Source: Solibacillus faecavium (GTDB lineage: Bacteria; Bacillota; Bacilli; Bacillales_A; Planococcaceae). Taken from it: a stretch of 64,000 nt of DNA. The notes beneath the pieces were generated by a model. It searched no databases. It saw nothing but the letters and a program-made list of their open reading frames with translations, and was not told where the DNA came from. The stretch lies in the NCBI RefSeq assembly GCF_014836905.1, contig NZ_JACSPZ010000002.1, forward strand, positions 558,001-622,000, given 5' to 3'. Shown here piece by piece: positions 17,488 to 25,669 of the stretch (within the stretch, counting starts at the first letter, position 1; every line of letters starts with the position of its first letter). Made by a program: the position numbers and the translations under genes.

Positions 17488-18819
17488 TTATTCTGCTTTT
17501 AACCCTAATTTCTCAAATTCCTTTATAAGATCATTAACATAAATCGTCATTTCTTCTTCTGATGGAATTGCCTCTAGCAGCTGTCTTGTTGAATAAACAG
17601 CCCCTCCTTTTACTAGACATTCCATTTTCATTGTATTTTCAATTTGACGTAAAGGATCCTCAGCCAATATTAAAATATCAGCAATATAATCTTCCTTTAT
17701 TTCACCTAAATTGTTTATTTTTAAAGCCTTCGCTGCATTCATTGTTGCTTGTTGAAGGGCCTCCAGCGGTGTAAATCCTGCGTCAACAAATAGTTGCAGT
17801 TCACGGTGCATTGCTAAACCGGGGTATGTAAATATCCCAGCCGGTGTATCTGTTCCAGTCACTACAGTGCCGCCCATTTTAAAGTAAATATAGGCAATTT
17901 TTTGGATCATTTTTGTTTGAATTCCAAATGATGACTGACCCGATTTTGTTTGTGCGCCAGGCAACCAATGCTTAAACAAATAGTCCATTTCTTCTATGTG
18001 CTGTACAATTTCATGATTTGTCGTCCAATAGTCTTCTGCCAATCTCATTTGATCATACAAGACCATTGTTGGACAAAGTTTAACATCCTTCTCCAGCAAC
18101 TGTTTACACACGTTCGTTATTTTTTCTTCATCTGGGTTTTCCCACGCTATTGAATTCCATACCTCTGTAGGGGAATTCCAAGTCCATCCCGGATACATTG
18201 CCTGAATTATTCCAGAACTATGCTCAAGCCAGTCGATCCCCATATTTGCAGCATCTATTGCGTTTACCTTTTTGGAATGCAAAATATCACTACTTACTTC
18301 CAATCCATGTTTCTTCGCCTCTTGAACGACAACCTCCATGAACTCAGGATCAAGCCATCCGTATACTTTAATAAAATGTGCACCAAGCTGAACTTGTCGA
18401 TCAACCTCTTGTTTAGCAAGTAAAACGTTATCCACATTAATATTGTAAGCTGTATCATCACCCCATAAGCCAGGCGGTCCATCAATCATGCGATCTGCCG
18501 ATATAACACGAGGCTCATAGTCTTTTCCATCCGCATCAATAAACGGCTTCAATTCGATTATGCTCCCTGCTGTATTTCGAACAGTTGTAATGCCTGCCGC
18601 TGTAAAATAATTAGCAAAGTGCTTTTTTATATGTACATGCATATCAATCAGTCCTGGGATTAACCATTTCCCAGTACAATCAACGATTTCTGCACCTTCT
18701 ATATGTAGATTTGAATCAATTTTTTTAATGATATTTTGTTCAATGTAAATATCCTGTATTTCATAATTGCCGGTTTCCATATTTAATAAATAACCATTTT
18801 TTAATAGTAACACTGTCAT
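17488..18819 (-). CDS. Amidohydrolase-family metal-dependent hydrolase
   Basis: 443 residues. N-terminal beta domain, then the metal motif PGLIDMHVHIKKH (about residues 54-66), a Lys-containing HFIKVYGW segment likely to give the bridging ligand, DWLEHSSG, and VVTGTDTPAG with the catalytic Asp. This is the layout of imidazolonepropionase/prolidase-like amidohydrolases of subtype I. The substrate is not predictable. Convergent with rsiV; transcribed alone. Confidence 0.85.
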   Translation of the reverse strand: MTVLLLKNGYLLNMETGNYEIQDIYIEQNIIKKIDSNLHIEGAEIVDCTGKWLIPGLIDMHVHIKKHFANYFTAAGITTVRNTAGSIIELKPFIDADGKDYEPRVISADRMIDGPPGLWGDDTAYNINVDNVLLAKQEVDRQVQLGAHFIKVYGWLDPEFMEVVVQEAKKHGLEVSSDILHSKKVNAIDAANMGIDWLEHSSGIIQAMYPGWTWNSPTEVWNSIAWENPDEEKITNVCKQLLEKDVKLCPTMVLYDQMRLAEDYWTTNHEIVQHIEEMDYLFKHWLPGAQTKSGQSSFGIQTKMIQKIAYIYFKMGGTVVTGTDTPAGIFTYPGLAMHRELQLFVDAGFTPLEALQQATMNAAKALKINNLGEIKEDYIADILILAEDPLRQIENTMKMECLVKGGAVYSTRQLLEAIPSEEEMTIYVNDLIKEFEKLGLKAE

Positions 18820-19233
18820 CAGCTTCCCTGTTTTTTTAAATTTTAGTTTACTTCCAATATTTTGTAAATAATAGAAATTCCTATAGTAAATGGGTTATCA
18901 CTGTAACATGGGGAGAATTATCAAATAAAGATTTTTTCAGTGCCCCTCTAAAATAAGGGAAGCTTTTACCGTTATTTTAGGGGGGTAGCTCATTTTTAGA
19001 ATAAATAAGGGAACGTTTTACCGTTATTTGAAATAAAATCGTGATATTTCATGTTTTTTAAGGCAATAACGGAAATTCATTCCTCTATTTATTTCATTGC
19101 GCATTCCCATCTCCCTCCACCTCTTTTGCGCTAGGGCATTGTTTGGAGGACTCAATTTTGTCACCCTCCTAGAAACTGTTAAACTAATAACAGGAAGAGC
19201 AATAAAAGCAGACACTATTTTTAAAGGAGCGAT
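18820..19233. other. Intergenic region carrying repeat copy 2
   Basis: About 410 bp with no gene. The middle holds the inverted copy of the modular repeat (18939-19100). Near 19140-19172 a GGAGG...CCTCC inverted pair could form a weak hairpin upstream of the GNAT gene. Confidence 0.5.
18939..19100 (-). repeat. Modular hairpin repeat, copy 2 of 3 (inverted, one unit shorter)
   Basis: Read on the minus strand it matches copies 1 and 3: ATAAATAG, CCGTTATT, ACATGAAAT, ATTTTATTT, AATAACGGTAAAACG-TTCCCTTATTT, then a second AATAACGGTAAA...CCCTTATTTTAG and GGGCACTGAAAAA. It lacks the ~50-bp unit with AATAAGGGAAGGAA that copies 1 and 3 carry in their first half, which shows the element is modular. 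Confidence 0.8.
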
Positions 19234-19731
19234 ATGATGCTAATAAGACAGGCAGTTGAAAGTGATGCACCGAAACTTATTCCAGTTATGAAGGATGCTG
19301 AAGAATCTGGTTTTATGTTATATGGACCCGGTGAAAGGGAAATGAAGGTAGAGCCTTTAATTAAATTTATAAACACACTGAATAATGCACCCAAATCGGG
19401 CTTCTTTGTCGCAGAAGATAACGAAGAGATTTTAGGTTATCTTCTTCTCAAAGCAGAAAACTTATCAAGAACTTCTCACCGCGCCATGATTGCGATTGGT
19501 ATACATAGTAATAGCCGCGGAAAAGGTGTTGGCTCAAAACTGTTCGAACATATTATAAACTGGGGAAAACAGATGCAGCTCCACCGGTTAGAATTAACCG
19601 TCATCGAAACGAATGAACACGCAATTAAGCTTTATCAGAAAATGGGGTTTGAGATAGAGGGAATTAAGAAAGACTCCTTACTAATTGATGGACAATATAT
19701 AAATGAAATATATATGGCCAAATTGCTTTAA
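19234..19731 (+). CDS. GNAT-family N-acetyltransferase
   Basis: 165 residues. The acetyl-CoA site motif IHSNSRGKGVGSKLFEHIINWG (about residues 90-111) and the C-terminal ELTVIETNEHAIKLYQKMGFEIEGIKKDSL are standard for GNAT enzymes of the ribosomal-protein/phosphinothricin acetyltransferase kind. Acceptor unknown. Start ATG at 19234 (a second ATG follows) behind AAAGGAG. Confidence 0.88.
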   Translation: MMLIRQAVESDAPKLIPVMKDAEESGFMLYGPGEREMKVEPLIKFINTLNNAPKSGFFVAEDNEEILGYLLLKAENLSRTSHRAMIAIGIHSNSRGKGVGSKLFEHIINWGKQMQLHRLELTVIETNEHAIKLYQKMGFEIEGIKKDSLLIDGQYINEIYMAKLL

Positions 19732-19762
19732 CGACGTCTTTTGAATGCTGAATATAAATTGA

Positions 19763-19791
19763 ACTAGCATGCGCAATAAGCACATGCTAGT
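19763..19791. terminator. Hairpin between convergent GNAT and FMN reductase genes
   Basis: A 9-bp stem ACTAGCATG/CATGCTAGT without a strong T tract on either side; probably a shared weak terminator. Confidence 0.5.
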
Positions 19792-19800
19792 AATTGGTAA

Positions 19801-20343
19801 TTATCGAATTGTTTTTAAAGCTGTTGCCCAAGGAATTACTTGGTCTAACATTTGATTTACGGAATCTACTTGAACATCTTTCGGTTTGAAAGTAGTGCCA
19901 TTTTCAAAATCCGTGAATAATGATAATGCCGGGTGTACGCGTACATCTGCAACTGATAATTCGCCTAAAATACCACGTAAATGTTCGGCAGCACGAGCAC
20001 CACCAACAGAACCGTAAGATACAATACCTGCTGATTTATTGTTCCATTCCACGCGTAAATAGTCTAATGCATTTTTAAGTGCCCCCGTGATCGAATGGTT
20101 ATATTCTTGAACAATAAATACAAATCCATCTTGTTTTGCAACCGCTTCAGACCATGCTGCTGTACCTGATGCGTCTTTGCCCGGTTCACCTAGTAATGGT
20201 AAATTAAAGTCCGCAATATCAATAATTGTATAATTTGCGTCCCCACGTTTATCTCCAAGCTCTTTTACCCATGCACCTACTTGTGGACTTACACGACCTT
20301 CACGAGTTGATCCTAAAATAATGCCAATATTTAATTTTTCCAA
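19801..20343 (-). CDS. NADPH-dependent FMN reductase-family protein
   Basis: 180 residues with a flavodoxin-like fold: LGSTREGR near residue 10 (phosphate loop for FMN), QEYNHSITGALKNALDYL in the middle, and SYGSVGGARAAEHLRGIL. These are the markers of the YhdA/azoreductase-like FMN_red family, soluble quinone or azo reductases. Placement next to a yceI gene with MhqR-type operators suggests a link to electrophile or quinone stress, but it has its own start 111 bp after the yceI stop and cotranscription is not certain. Confidence 0.88.
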   Translation of the reverse strand: MEKLNIGIILGSTREGRVSPQVGAWVKELGDKRGDANYTIIDIADFNLPLLGEPGKDASGTAAWSEAVAKQDGFVFIVQEYNHSITGALKNALDYLRVEWNNKSAGIVSYGSVGGARAAEHLRGILGELSVADVRVHPALSLFTDFENGTTFKPKDVQVDSVNQMLDQVIPWATALKTIR

Positions 20344-20454
20344 TTTATTTCTCCTCCACTCTGTTGTCTAGCTACCAACAAATTTTGTTATTCAATACCC
20401 GCAACGATTATAAATATTCCCTTATTAACTAATAAATATTCTTATATATAACGT

Positions 20455-20982
20455 TTAAGCTGCAGGGTTTAATTCAAGCTCGACCTTAATTTTGATGTCT
20501 TTTCCTACTAATACGCCACCTGTTTCTAAAGCTGCATTCCACGTTAGACCGAAATCTTCTCGGTTAATTTTTGTTTCGGCTTCAAAGCCATAAACTTCAA
20601 CACCCCATGGATTTACACCTTTACCCCCAAATTCAACGTCGAATGTTACTGTGTTTGTAATCCCCTTAATTGTTAAATCTCCTGTTACCTTATAATCGTC
20701 TCCGGCTTTAGAGATATTTGTAGAATTAAAAAGAATTTCTGGATATTCGTCTGTACTAAAGAAGTCTGGTGATTTTAAATGATTATCACGGTCTTCATTA
20801 TTCGTGCTAATACTCGCTACATTAATTCCAAATTGAATCGATGCTGTTGTTAAATCCGTTAAATCTGCTGCCTCTACATCTGCAGTATAGCTATTAAAGT
20901 GCCCCTTCACTTTAGATACCATCATATGTTTTACTTCAAATCCAATTGTTGAATGTGATTGATCGACTGACCATTTTGTCAT
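20455..20982 (-). CDS. YceI-family lipid-binding-like protein
   Basis: 175 residues. Starts WSVDQSHSTIGFEVKHMMVSKVKGHF and has DLTIKGITNTVTFDVEFGG and INREDFGLTWNA, the full YceI signature: a lipocalin-like barrel that binds polyisoprenoid chains. No signal peptide, so it is cytoplasmic as in other Firmicutes members. A sigma-A promoter with two MhqR-type operators lies upstream, which predicts induction by quinones and similar electrophiles. Confidence 0.92.
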   Translation of the reverse strand: MTKWSVDQSHSTIGFEVKHMMVSKVKGHFNSYTADVEAADLTDLTTASIQFGINVASISTNNEDRDNHLKSPDFFSTDEYPEILFNSTNISKAGDDYKVTGDLTIKGITNTVTFDVEFGGKGVNPWGVEVYGFEAETKINREDFGLTWNAALETGGVLVGKDIKIKVELELNPAA

Positions 20983-21001
20983 TTTATATTCTCCTCCATT
21001 T

Positions 21002-21019
21002 TATCTCGATTTCAAGATA
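21002..21019. promoter_or_regulatory. MhqR-type operator, proximal site
   Basis: TATCTCGATTTCAAGATA closely resembles the MhqR consensus inverted repeat (TATCTCGAA-TTCGAGATA). It lies 20 bp upstream of the yceI start, between promoter and ribosome site. Confidence 0.7.
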
Positions 21020-21048
21020 TATACTTAAAATAAAATTCCGAAATCTAA

Positions 21049-21066
21049 TATCTCGAACTTGAGATA
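21049..21066. promoter_or_regulatory. MhqR-type operator, promoter site
   Basis: TATCTCGAACTTGAGATA abuts the -10 box of the yceI promoter and would cover the transcription start, a position expected for repression. It starts 47 bp from the first site. Confidence 0.75.
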
Positions 21067-21095
21067 AATATAACAAATGCTTTTTAAATCGTCAA
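21067..21095 (-). promoter_or_regulatory. Sigma-A promoter of yceI
   Basis: On the minus strand TTGACG (21095-21090), a 17-bp spacer, and TATATT (21072-21067), directly followed by an MhqR-type operator. Confidence 0.8.
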
Positions 21096-21115
21096 GTACT
21101 TATTTTTAAAATAAT

Positions 21116-21158
21116 CAAAAAATGCTCAGACCCTCTTTTATCGAGATCAGCCTGAGCA
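21116..21158 (-). terminator. Terminator of the DUF2500 gene
   Basis: Stem TGCTCAGA (21123-21130) with TCAGCCTGAGCA-side pairing (core CTGAGCA, 21152-21158); the minus strand continues with TTTTTT. Confidence 0.7.
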
Positions 21159-21192
21159 ATTTTATTCTTTTCTATTACACTAAAAACCTACA

Positions 21193-21525
21193 TTATCCTT
21201 GGCGTTCAAAAGAAATATAGCGTGTACCTTGAAATGATAATAAACCAAGATCTTGCTCCACTAGCATCCCATACTCATTACCCTTTACATTTAGTTCCAT
21301 TCGGTCTCCGCTTTGTACTTCAAAAGTTACATAATATGTAGTGCGCGAATGGTCGCCTTGAACATGAATCCGCTTTGAGGCAACTTCGGCTGGCACCGTA
21401 AGAAGCGGAGAATTATTATTTTTAATTCCCTCTTTAATATTCGAAAATAGGATGAAAATAATAGCAATAAATATAATTCCAAAAAATATCGGGAAAATCG
21501 AAAACATAATATCTCCAAAAAACAT
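21193..21525 (-). CDS. DUF2500 single-span membrane protein
   Basis: 110 residues: one membrane helix (about 8-28), then a small beta domain TVPAEVASKRIHVQGDHSRTTYYVTFEVQSGDRMELNV...YGMLVEQDLGLLSFQG. This is the pattern of DUF2500, of unknown function. The start is MFFGDIMFS; the inner Met at residue 7 is an alternative. Confidence 0.75.
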   Translation of the reverse strand: MFFGDIMFSIFPIFFGIIFIAIIFILFSNIKEGIKNNNSPLLTVPAEVASKRIHVQGDHSRTTYYVTFEVQSGDRMELNVKGNEYGMLVEQDLGLLSFQGTRYISFERQG

Positions 21526-21607
21526 ATGAACACTTCCTTTCTATTTTTTATACGTTCATAGCCTAAAAGAGTTTCAATAATTCCAGAAATTTCAGAAACC
21601 ACCCCCA

Positions 21608-21630
21608 CAAATAGTAACGATTACTATTTG
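21608..21630. promoter_or_regulatory. Zur-like operator, upstream site
   Basis: CAAATAGTAACGATTACTATTTG forms a 23-bp near-perfect inverted repeat resembling the Zur box core (TAAT-ATTA type). It overlaps the upstream flank of the -35 box of the zinT promoter. (Written here across its arms CAAATAGTAA and TTACTATTTG.). Confidence 0.6.
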
Positions 21631-21632
21631 TG

Positions 21633-21661
21633 TTGACAACAGTTAATATTGCATCTATAAT
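21633..21661 (+). promoter_or_regulatory. Consensus sigma-A promoter of zinT
   Basis: TTGACA (21633-21638), 17-bp spacer, TATAAT (21656-21661): a perfect consensus match, implying high expression when derepressed. Confidence 0.9.
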
Positions 21662-21664
21662 CAA

Positions 21665-21686
21665 TAATCGTAATCATTACTATTTA
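21665..21686. promoter_or_regulatory. Zur box at zinT
   Basis: AATCGTAATCATTACTATT is close to the Bacillus Zur consensus AAATCGTAATNATTACGATTT and sits immediately after the -10 box, over the transcription start. Zinc-dependent repression is predicted. Confidence 0.75.
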
Positions 21687-21702
21687 TAAAAGAGGCAGGA
21701 AA

Positions 21703-22416
21703 ATGAAAAGTGCAGCATTAAAAGGGTTAAGTGTTTTACTCCTAAGTTCGTTTTTAGCAGGATGTCAGTCTACTGAAACAAAGGAAGTGGAAAATACACC
21801 AGAAGCAGAAACGAAGGCAGTCACTAATGAATCATCTAAAAGCGAGCAAAATCATTCCCATACGCATGATGAAGACGCAGAAAGAATTTACTCTGGGTAT
21901 TTTGAAGATAGTCAAGTACAAGATCGCGCACTTTCCGATTGGGAGGGTGATTGGCAATCTGTGTACCCATATTTACTAGATGGCACACTAGATGAAGTAT
22001 TTGAACATAAAGCACAGCAGAATGGTGATAAGACAGCCGAGGAATATAAAGCGTATTATGACATCGGCTACAAAACCAATACAGAACGTATCGTAATCGA
22101 AGGAAACAATGTCACATTTTACGAAAATGGAAAAGCTTTCACTGGAGAATATGAAGCAGATGGTTATGAAATTCTAAATTATGAAGCTGGAAATCGTGGC
22201 GTACGGTTTATATTTAAACTAACAGAACTGGCAGACAAATTACCACAGTATATTCAATTCAGTGATCATAGTATTTCTCCTACAAAAGCGGATCATTACC
22301 ATATATATTGGGGAGACGATCGAAAAGCATTATTGGAGGAAGTAACAAATTGGCCTACATATTTCCCTAGCGATTTGGACGGACATACAATAGCACATGA
22401 TATGATTGCACATTAA
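21703..22416 (+). CDS. zinT: ZinT/YodA-type zinc-binding lipoprotein
   Basis: 237 residues. Lipoprotein signal with lipobox LAGC (Cys21), then an acidic linker and a metal-binding His-rich stretch NHSHTHDED (about 50-58). The rest is the ZinT domain: GYFEDSQVQDRALSDWEGDWQSVYPYL, with KADHYHIYWGDD near residue 200 and the C-terminal DLDGHTIAHDMIAH. ZinT captures zinc under starvation; in Bacillus a ZinT domain is often fused to AdcA, whereas here it stands alone as a surface lipoprotein. Strong promoter plus two Zur-type sites fit this role. No znuABC genes are next to it. Confidence 0.92.
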   Translation: MKSAALKGLSVLLLSSFLAGCQSTETKEVENTPEAETKAVTNESSKSEQNHSHTHDEDAERIYSGYFEDSQVQDRALSDWEGDWQSVYPYLLDGTLDEVFEHKAQQNGDKTAEEYKAYYDIGYKTNTERIVIEGNNVTFYENGKAFTGEYEADGYEILNYEAGNRGVRFIFKLTELADKLPQYIQFSDHSISPTKADHYHIYWGDDRKALLEEVTNWPTYFPSDLDGHTIAHDMIAH

Positions 22417-22430
22417 TTTTATAGAGCAGC

Positions 22431-22472
22431 AATAAAAGGAAACCTTCGAAAGTTGGTTTCCTTTTATTTTTT
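22431..22472 (+). terminator. Terminator of zinT
   Basis: Stem AATAAAAGGAAACC (22431-22444) with GGTTTCCTTTTATT (22455-22468), then TTTT. Confidence 0.9.
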
Positions 22473-22533
22473 CAATTATGATTTATAAATACATTGGGGT
22501 TTGATAATGCACACATCAAGCCCCTTCCCTTTT

Positions 22534-22976
22534 TTAACTATTAATGTAATTAAGCACATCATCTATATATGTATGTAATGGATTATCTGTTTTCACAGTA
22601 AGACATGTTAGATTAGCAGGTTTTTTATTATTTTTTATCGTAGTATAAAAAATATCTTTATTTTCCACCTGTGCAATTTGGCTGATTTTTTTCATTCTAC
22701 TTTTTAATCGATTATTAATTTCATCAAAATTGGCTAAATAACATTCAATATACTTATATTTCGCATTATAGGTACGGGATATTGCCATTCCCTTTTCTAT
22801 CATCTCATCGTATAGGCACGGGCTATCAAGAATGACATTTTTCCCTTTACCGAATTCAGCAATGCAGATTTAACAATGTCATGATCGACTATGACACAAT
22901 CTATTCTATTTGCAATTTCCAGTGCTAATGTAGATTTCCCCGAGCCTGGGAACCCGGACATTTGTATAAAAAACAT
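22534..22976 (-). pseudogene. Broken P-loop kinase/AAA ATPase
   Basis: From the ATG at 22976 the reading starts MFFIQMSGFPGSGKSTLALE, a clear Walker A, and continues to VDHDIVKSALLNS before running out of frame into a stop after 57 codons. The C-terminal part resumes in another frame as GKNVILDSPCLYDEMIEKG...YKYIECYLANFDEINNRLKSR and ends at 22534. Related small kinases have roughly 30 more residues between these parts, so an internal deletion with loss of frame is likely. The start has a GGAAGAGG-type site, so the N-terminal fragment may still be translated. Family recognition is from motifs; it is best read as a decayed nucleotide or sugar kinase. Confidence 0.8.
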
Positions 22977-23133
22977 TGCTCCTCTTCCTTACCTCCCTTG
23001 AATTTTTTTAATATAAATCTAATAAAGCATATTGTAATTTGTAAATTTTTACAATATGAATTTAAGAATTTTTTAAAGGAACCTCATTAATACTTGTCGA
23101 ATATTCAGAATAAAAGTGAAAAGGTGGGATACT

Positions 23134-23502
23134 ATGGTGAACAACGTTTGTGTTATAAGTATTTACGTACCCGATTTAAAAGAAGCAATTGACTTCTATA
23201 CGAGTACTCTTGGGTTTGAATTAAACAAGCAATATGGTGCTAATATTGCTTCACTTGTAAACGGTGATTTACCGATTATTTTAGAAGAAAACACTAATAC
23301 AATCTCAATCCAAGATCAAAAAGCTTCAAGAGTTGTATTAGGTTTGCGAACGGATAATATTTATGAAACGGTGAAATTTTTAAAAGATAAAGACGTAAAT
23401 TTTATAATAGAGGAACCAACAGATTGCCCTCCAGGGAAATTTATTAGCTTCAGTGACCCCTTCGGAAATATATTGGAATACCTACAATTTGAAAATGTGT
23501 AA
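23134..23502 (+). CDS. VOC-family (glyoxalase/bleomycin-resistance fold) protein
   Basis: 122 residues, one vicinal-oxygen-chelate domain: CVISIYVPDLKEAIDFYTSTLGFELNKQYG at the start and PPGKFISFSDPFGNILEYLQF at the end, with the terminal Glu of the metal site. Start taken at the ATG at 23134 behind AAGGTGG; the GTG at 23116 would lie in front of the ribosome site. Substrate unknown. Confidence 0.85.
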   Translation: MVNNVCVISIYVPDLKEAIDFYTSTLGFELNKQYGANIASLVNGDLPIILEENTNTISIQDQKASRVVLGLRTDNIYETVKFLKDKDVNFIIEEPTDCPPGKFISFSDPFGNILEYLQFENV

Positions 23503-23530
23503 CACTTTCAACTTCTATTAGATTAATAAA

Positions 23531-23559
23531 GGGAAACTTATCCTATTTGAAAGTTTCCC
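23531..23559 (+). terminator. Hairpin after the first VOC gene
   Basis: Stem GGGAAACTT/AAGTTTCCC with an 11-nt loop; no T tract on the plus strand, so termination may be weak. Confidence 0.45.
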
Positions 23560-23748
23560 TCGCTAAAGGAGCAGATGATTGTTTACCTTGTTTCATTAAG
23601 TAATGTAATTCTACCTCCATTATTCAGATTGAGCTTATATCAAAATAAAATTTTCAAACCACATAGTCCCTTCAATCAAAAGCCGTATTTCTTTTTGGAT
23701 ATACTACATGTAAGATAATCTTCAAATAAGGGAAGAAGGTGCATTACT

Positions 23749-24423
23749 TTGAAATTTAAAAAGGTATTACTTCAAACAAATGATTTAGAAGTAATGAAAA
23801 ATTTTTATAAAAATAATTTGGGCTGTACATTGGAAAATGAACTTGCAGACAGCTTTGAAGTGACATTTGGCTATACAACGATTGAGTTTAATAATCGCAA
23901 TGTTAAAGGAAATCCATTTTATCATTTTGCGTTCGATATTCCGTCCAATCAATTTCTAGAAGCAAAAGAATGGGTTTTAAAGCGAGTAGCTTTATCCATA
24001 GAAGATGGTAAAGATGACGTTTATTTTGAAAATATTAAGGCTCATTCTCTTTATTTCGAGGACCCTGCAGGCAATATTTTGGAATTCATCTCCAGAACCA
24101 AAGACAATCCAACAAGTGAAACCTCTTTTTCTATCAACAATATTATACAAATGTCAGAAATGAGTTTAGTGGTTGAAGATAAAGTAATGGTTGCCGAAGA
24201 GTTGAAAAAAGCAGGCATTATTGAACGTAATGGGGAGAAAATTAAACACACTGGTTTGAATTTTATGAGCGATAAAAATGGAGCAGTCTTTTTACTGCTT
24301 GTCTCACCAAATAGAAGATGGTATTTCTCCCAAAAGGATGCTGTTATTTTTCCAATGACAATTACTTTGGAAAATGACGTAAAGCTGGGTATTGACGATA
24401 ACGCTCAATTTTTCTTGATTTGA
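23749..24423 (+). CDS. Two-part VOC-family protein
   Basis: 224 residues. Residues 1-125 form one VOC domain (KKVLLQTNDLEVMKNFYKNNLGCTLENE ... HSLYFEDPAGNILEFISR). The remainder (about 140-224) looks like a second, diverged half (MSLVVEDKVMVAEELKKAGI ... NGAVFLLLVSPNRRWYF). It starts with TTG behind GAAGAAGGTG. The C-terminal coding bases coincide with the left edge of a ~370-bp repeated segment, so the last few residues may have been altered by recombination. Confidence 0.78.
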   Translation: MKFKKVLLQTNDLEVMKNFYKNNLGCTLENELADSFEVTFGYTTIEFNNRNVKGNPFYHFAFDIPSNQFLEAKEWVLKRVALSIEDGKDDVYFENIKAHSLYFEDPAGNILEFISRTKDNPTSETSFSINNIIQMSEMSLVVEDKVMVAEELKKAGIIERNGEKIKHTGLNFMSDKNGAVFLLLVSPNRRWYFSQKDAVIFPMTITLENDVKLGIDDNAQFFLI

Positions 24424-24790
24424 ATGTTTAACAAAAATACGACGAGCAAAAGTAATGTCCTTCCTCTCGTAACTAGTTCGGTTGATGGGGACAGTAAATC
24501 CGCTATTATAAATAGCGATTAAAAATGCTCAGATTATTTCTGGGCGTTTTTTGATGAAATATTTAACTCTAATTGGAATTACTTAGAAAAATGCGGATTT
24601 ACAACGATAAGGATATGCATGATTTTATACAAGAAAAACAATGACGCAGCATTCCCAAAAATACGCTCAAACCATTGTCAGTATTGACTTTTAGTAAAAT
24701 TGTATAAAACAACGTATAAATAATGTACCAATAGAAATGGCAGAAACATTGATTTAACAATATCTCTGCCCTTTTTGCTTCTTCCCAAAC
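24411..24790 (+). repeat. Long diverged repeat, copy A
   Basis: This segment and 26809-27177 are two copies of the same ~370-bp sequence, with shared blocks TTTCTTGATTT, AAAGTAATGTCCTT, GGTTGATGGGGA, AATATTTAACTCTAATTGG, GCGGATTTACAACGATAAGG and GACTTTTAGTAA, and each differs by one insertion of 35-50 bp. Each contains a hairpin terminator (here TGCTCAGA...TCTGGGCGTTTTTT near 24530-24555) that may end the VOC gene. No ORF is conserved between the copies. Copy A ends exactly where the IS150-type element begins. Confidence 0.8.
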
Positions 24791-24824
24791 TTGAAGTGAC
24801 CCCTAAAAGTTAGACACGGTAATT

Positions 24825-25637
24825 TCAGGCAACCATTTGGGCATGAGTTCGATATTGTATCGGGCTCATACCTTTTAATTTTGCCTTAATCCGTTTGGTA
24901 TTGTAGTAGTTGATATATTTTTCTAGTTCTCTTTTGAATTGCTCGATATTTTCAAATTCCTTTAAATAGAGAAATTCAGATTTCATGATGCCAAAGAAAT
25001 TCTCCATCACGGAGTTATCGTAACAGTTACCTTTACGAGACATACTTTGCACAATGCCTCTTGTTTCAAGACTGTGTCGATATTGTTTCATTTGATAATG
25101 CCAGCCTTGATTCGAATGCATCAATAGCTGGTGGTCTTCTGGTAAGCGTTCTAACGCCTTTTTTAACATGGCTGAAACAAGGGAAAAGGTCGGTCTTGAA
25201 CCAATTGTATAGGTAATAATTTCACCATTAAATAGATCTAAAACAGGCGATAAATAAAGCTTTTCTCCGAATAATTTAAACTCTGTAATATCGGTTACCC
25301 ATTTTTCATTTGGAGCCTCTGCCGTAAAATTACGATCTAAAATATTTGGCGCAATTTTACCGACTGTGCCCTTATACGATTTATATTTTTTCATACGTAC
25401 TAAGCACTTTAAACCTAGCTCTTTCATGATGCGTTGAACCTTCTTATGATTCACTTTTTGCCCACGATTCGCCAGCTCATCACGAATACGACGATACCCG
25501 TAACGGCCTTCATGTTCATTGTAAATAGATTGGATTTCGACCTTTAAATCAGCGTTCGGATCGGGTCGGTTCATCTTCTTCATTATATCGTAGTACGTAC
25601 TGCGTTTAATTTCTGCGAATGCCACAAGTGCTTTCAC
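24825..25637 (-). CDS. IS150-type transposase OrfB (DDE integrase domain)
   Basis: 270 residues as an independent frame. An N-terminal HTH_21-like segment (YNEHEGRYGYRRIRDEL) precedes the rve integrase core: WVTDITEF supplies the first Asp, PVLDLFNGEII the second, and DNSVMENFFGIMKSE the Glu. The frame extends upstream of its GTG without a stop into the end of orfA in the -1 phase, so it is expected to be made mainly as an OrfAB fusion by frameshifting. Confidence 0.92.
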   Translation of the reverse strand: MKALVAFAEIKRSTYYDIMKKMNRPDPNADLKVEIQSIYNEHEGRYGYRRIRDELANRGQKVNHKKVQRIMKELGLKCLVRMKKYKSYKGTVGKIAPNILDRNFTAEAPNEKWVTDITEFKLFGEKLYLSPVLDLFNGEIITYTIGSRPTFSLVSAMLKKALERLPEDHQLLMHSNQGWHYQMKQYRHSLETRGIVQSMSRKGNCYDNSVMENFFGIMKSEFLYLKEFENIEQFKRELEKYINYYNTKRIKAKLKGMSPIQYRTHAQMVA

Positions 25638-25669
25638 CGAATATTTATGCCTTAATTCACAAATGACTT

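Noticed and set aside
21327-21608. 93-codon minus-strand ORF overlapping the DUF2500 gene
   Set aside because: It is the other reading frame of a well-supported gene and lacks a ribosome site.
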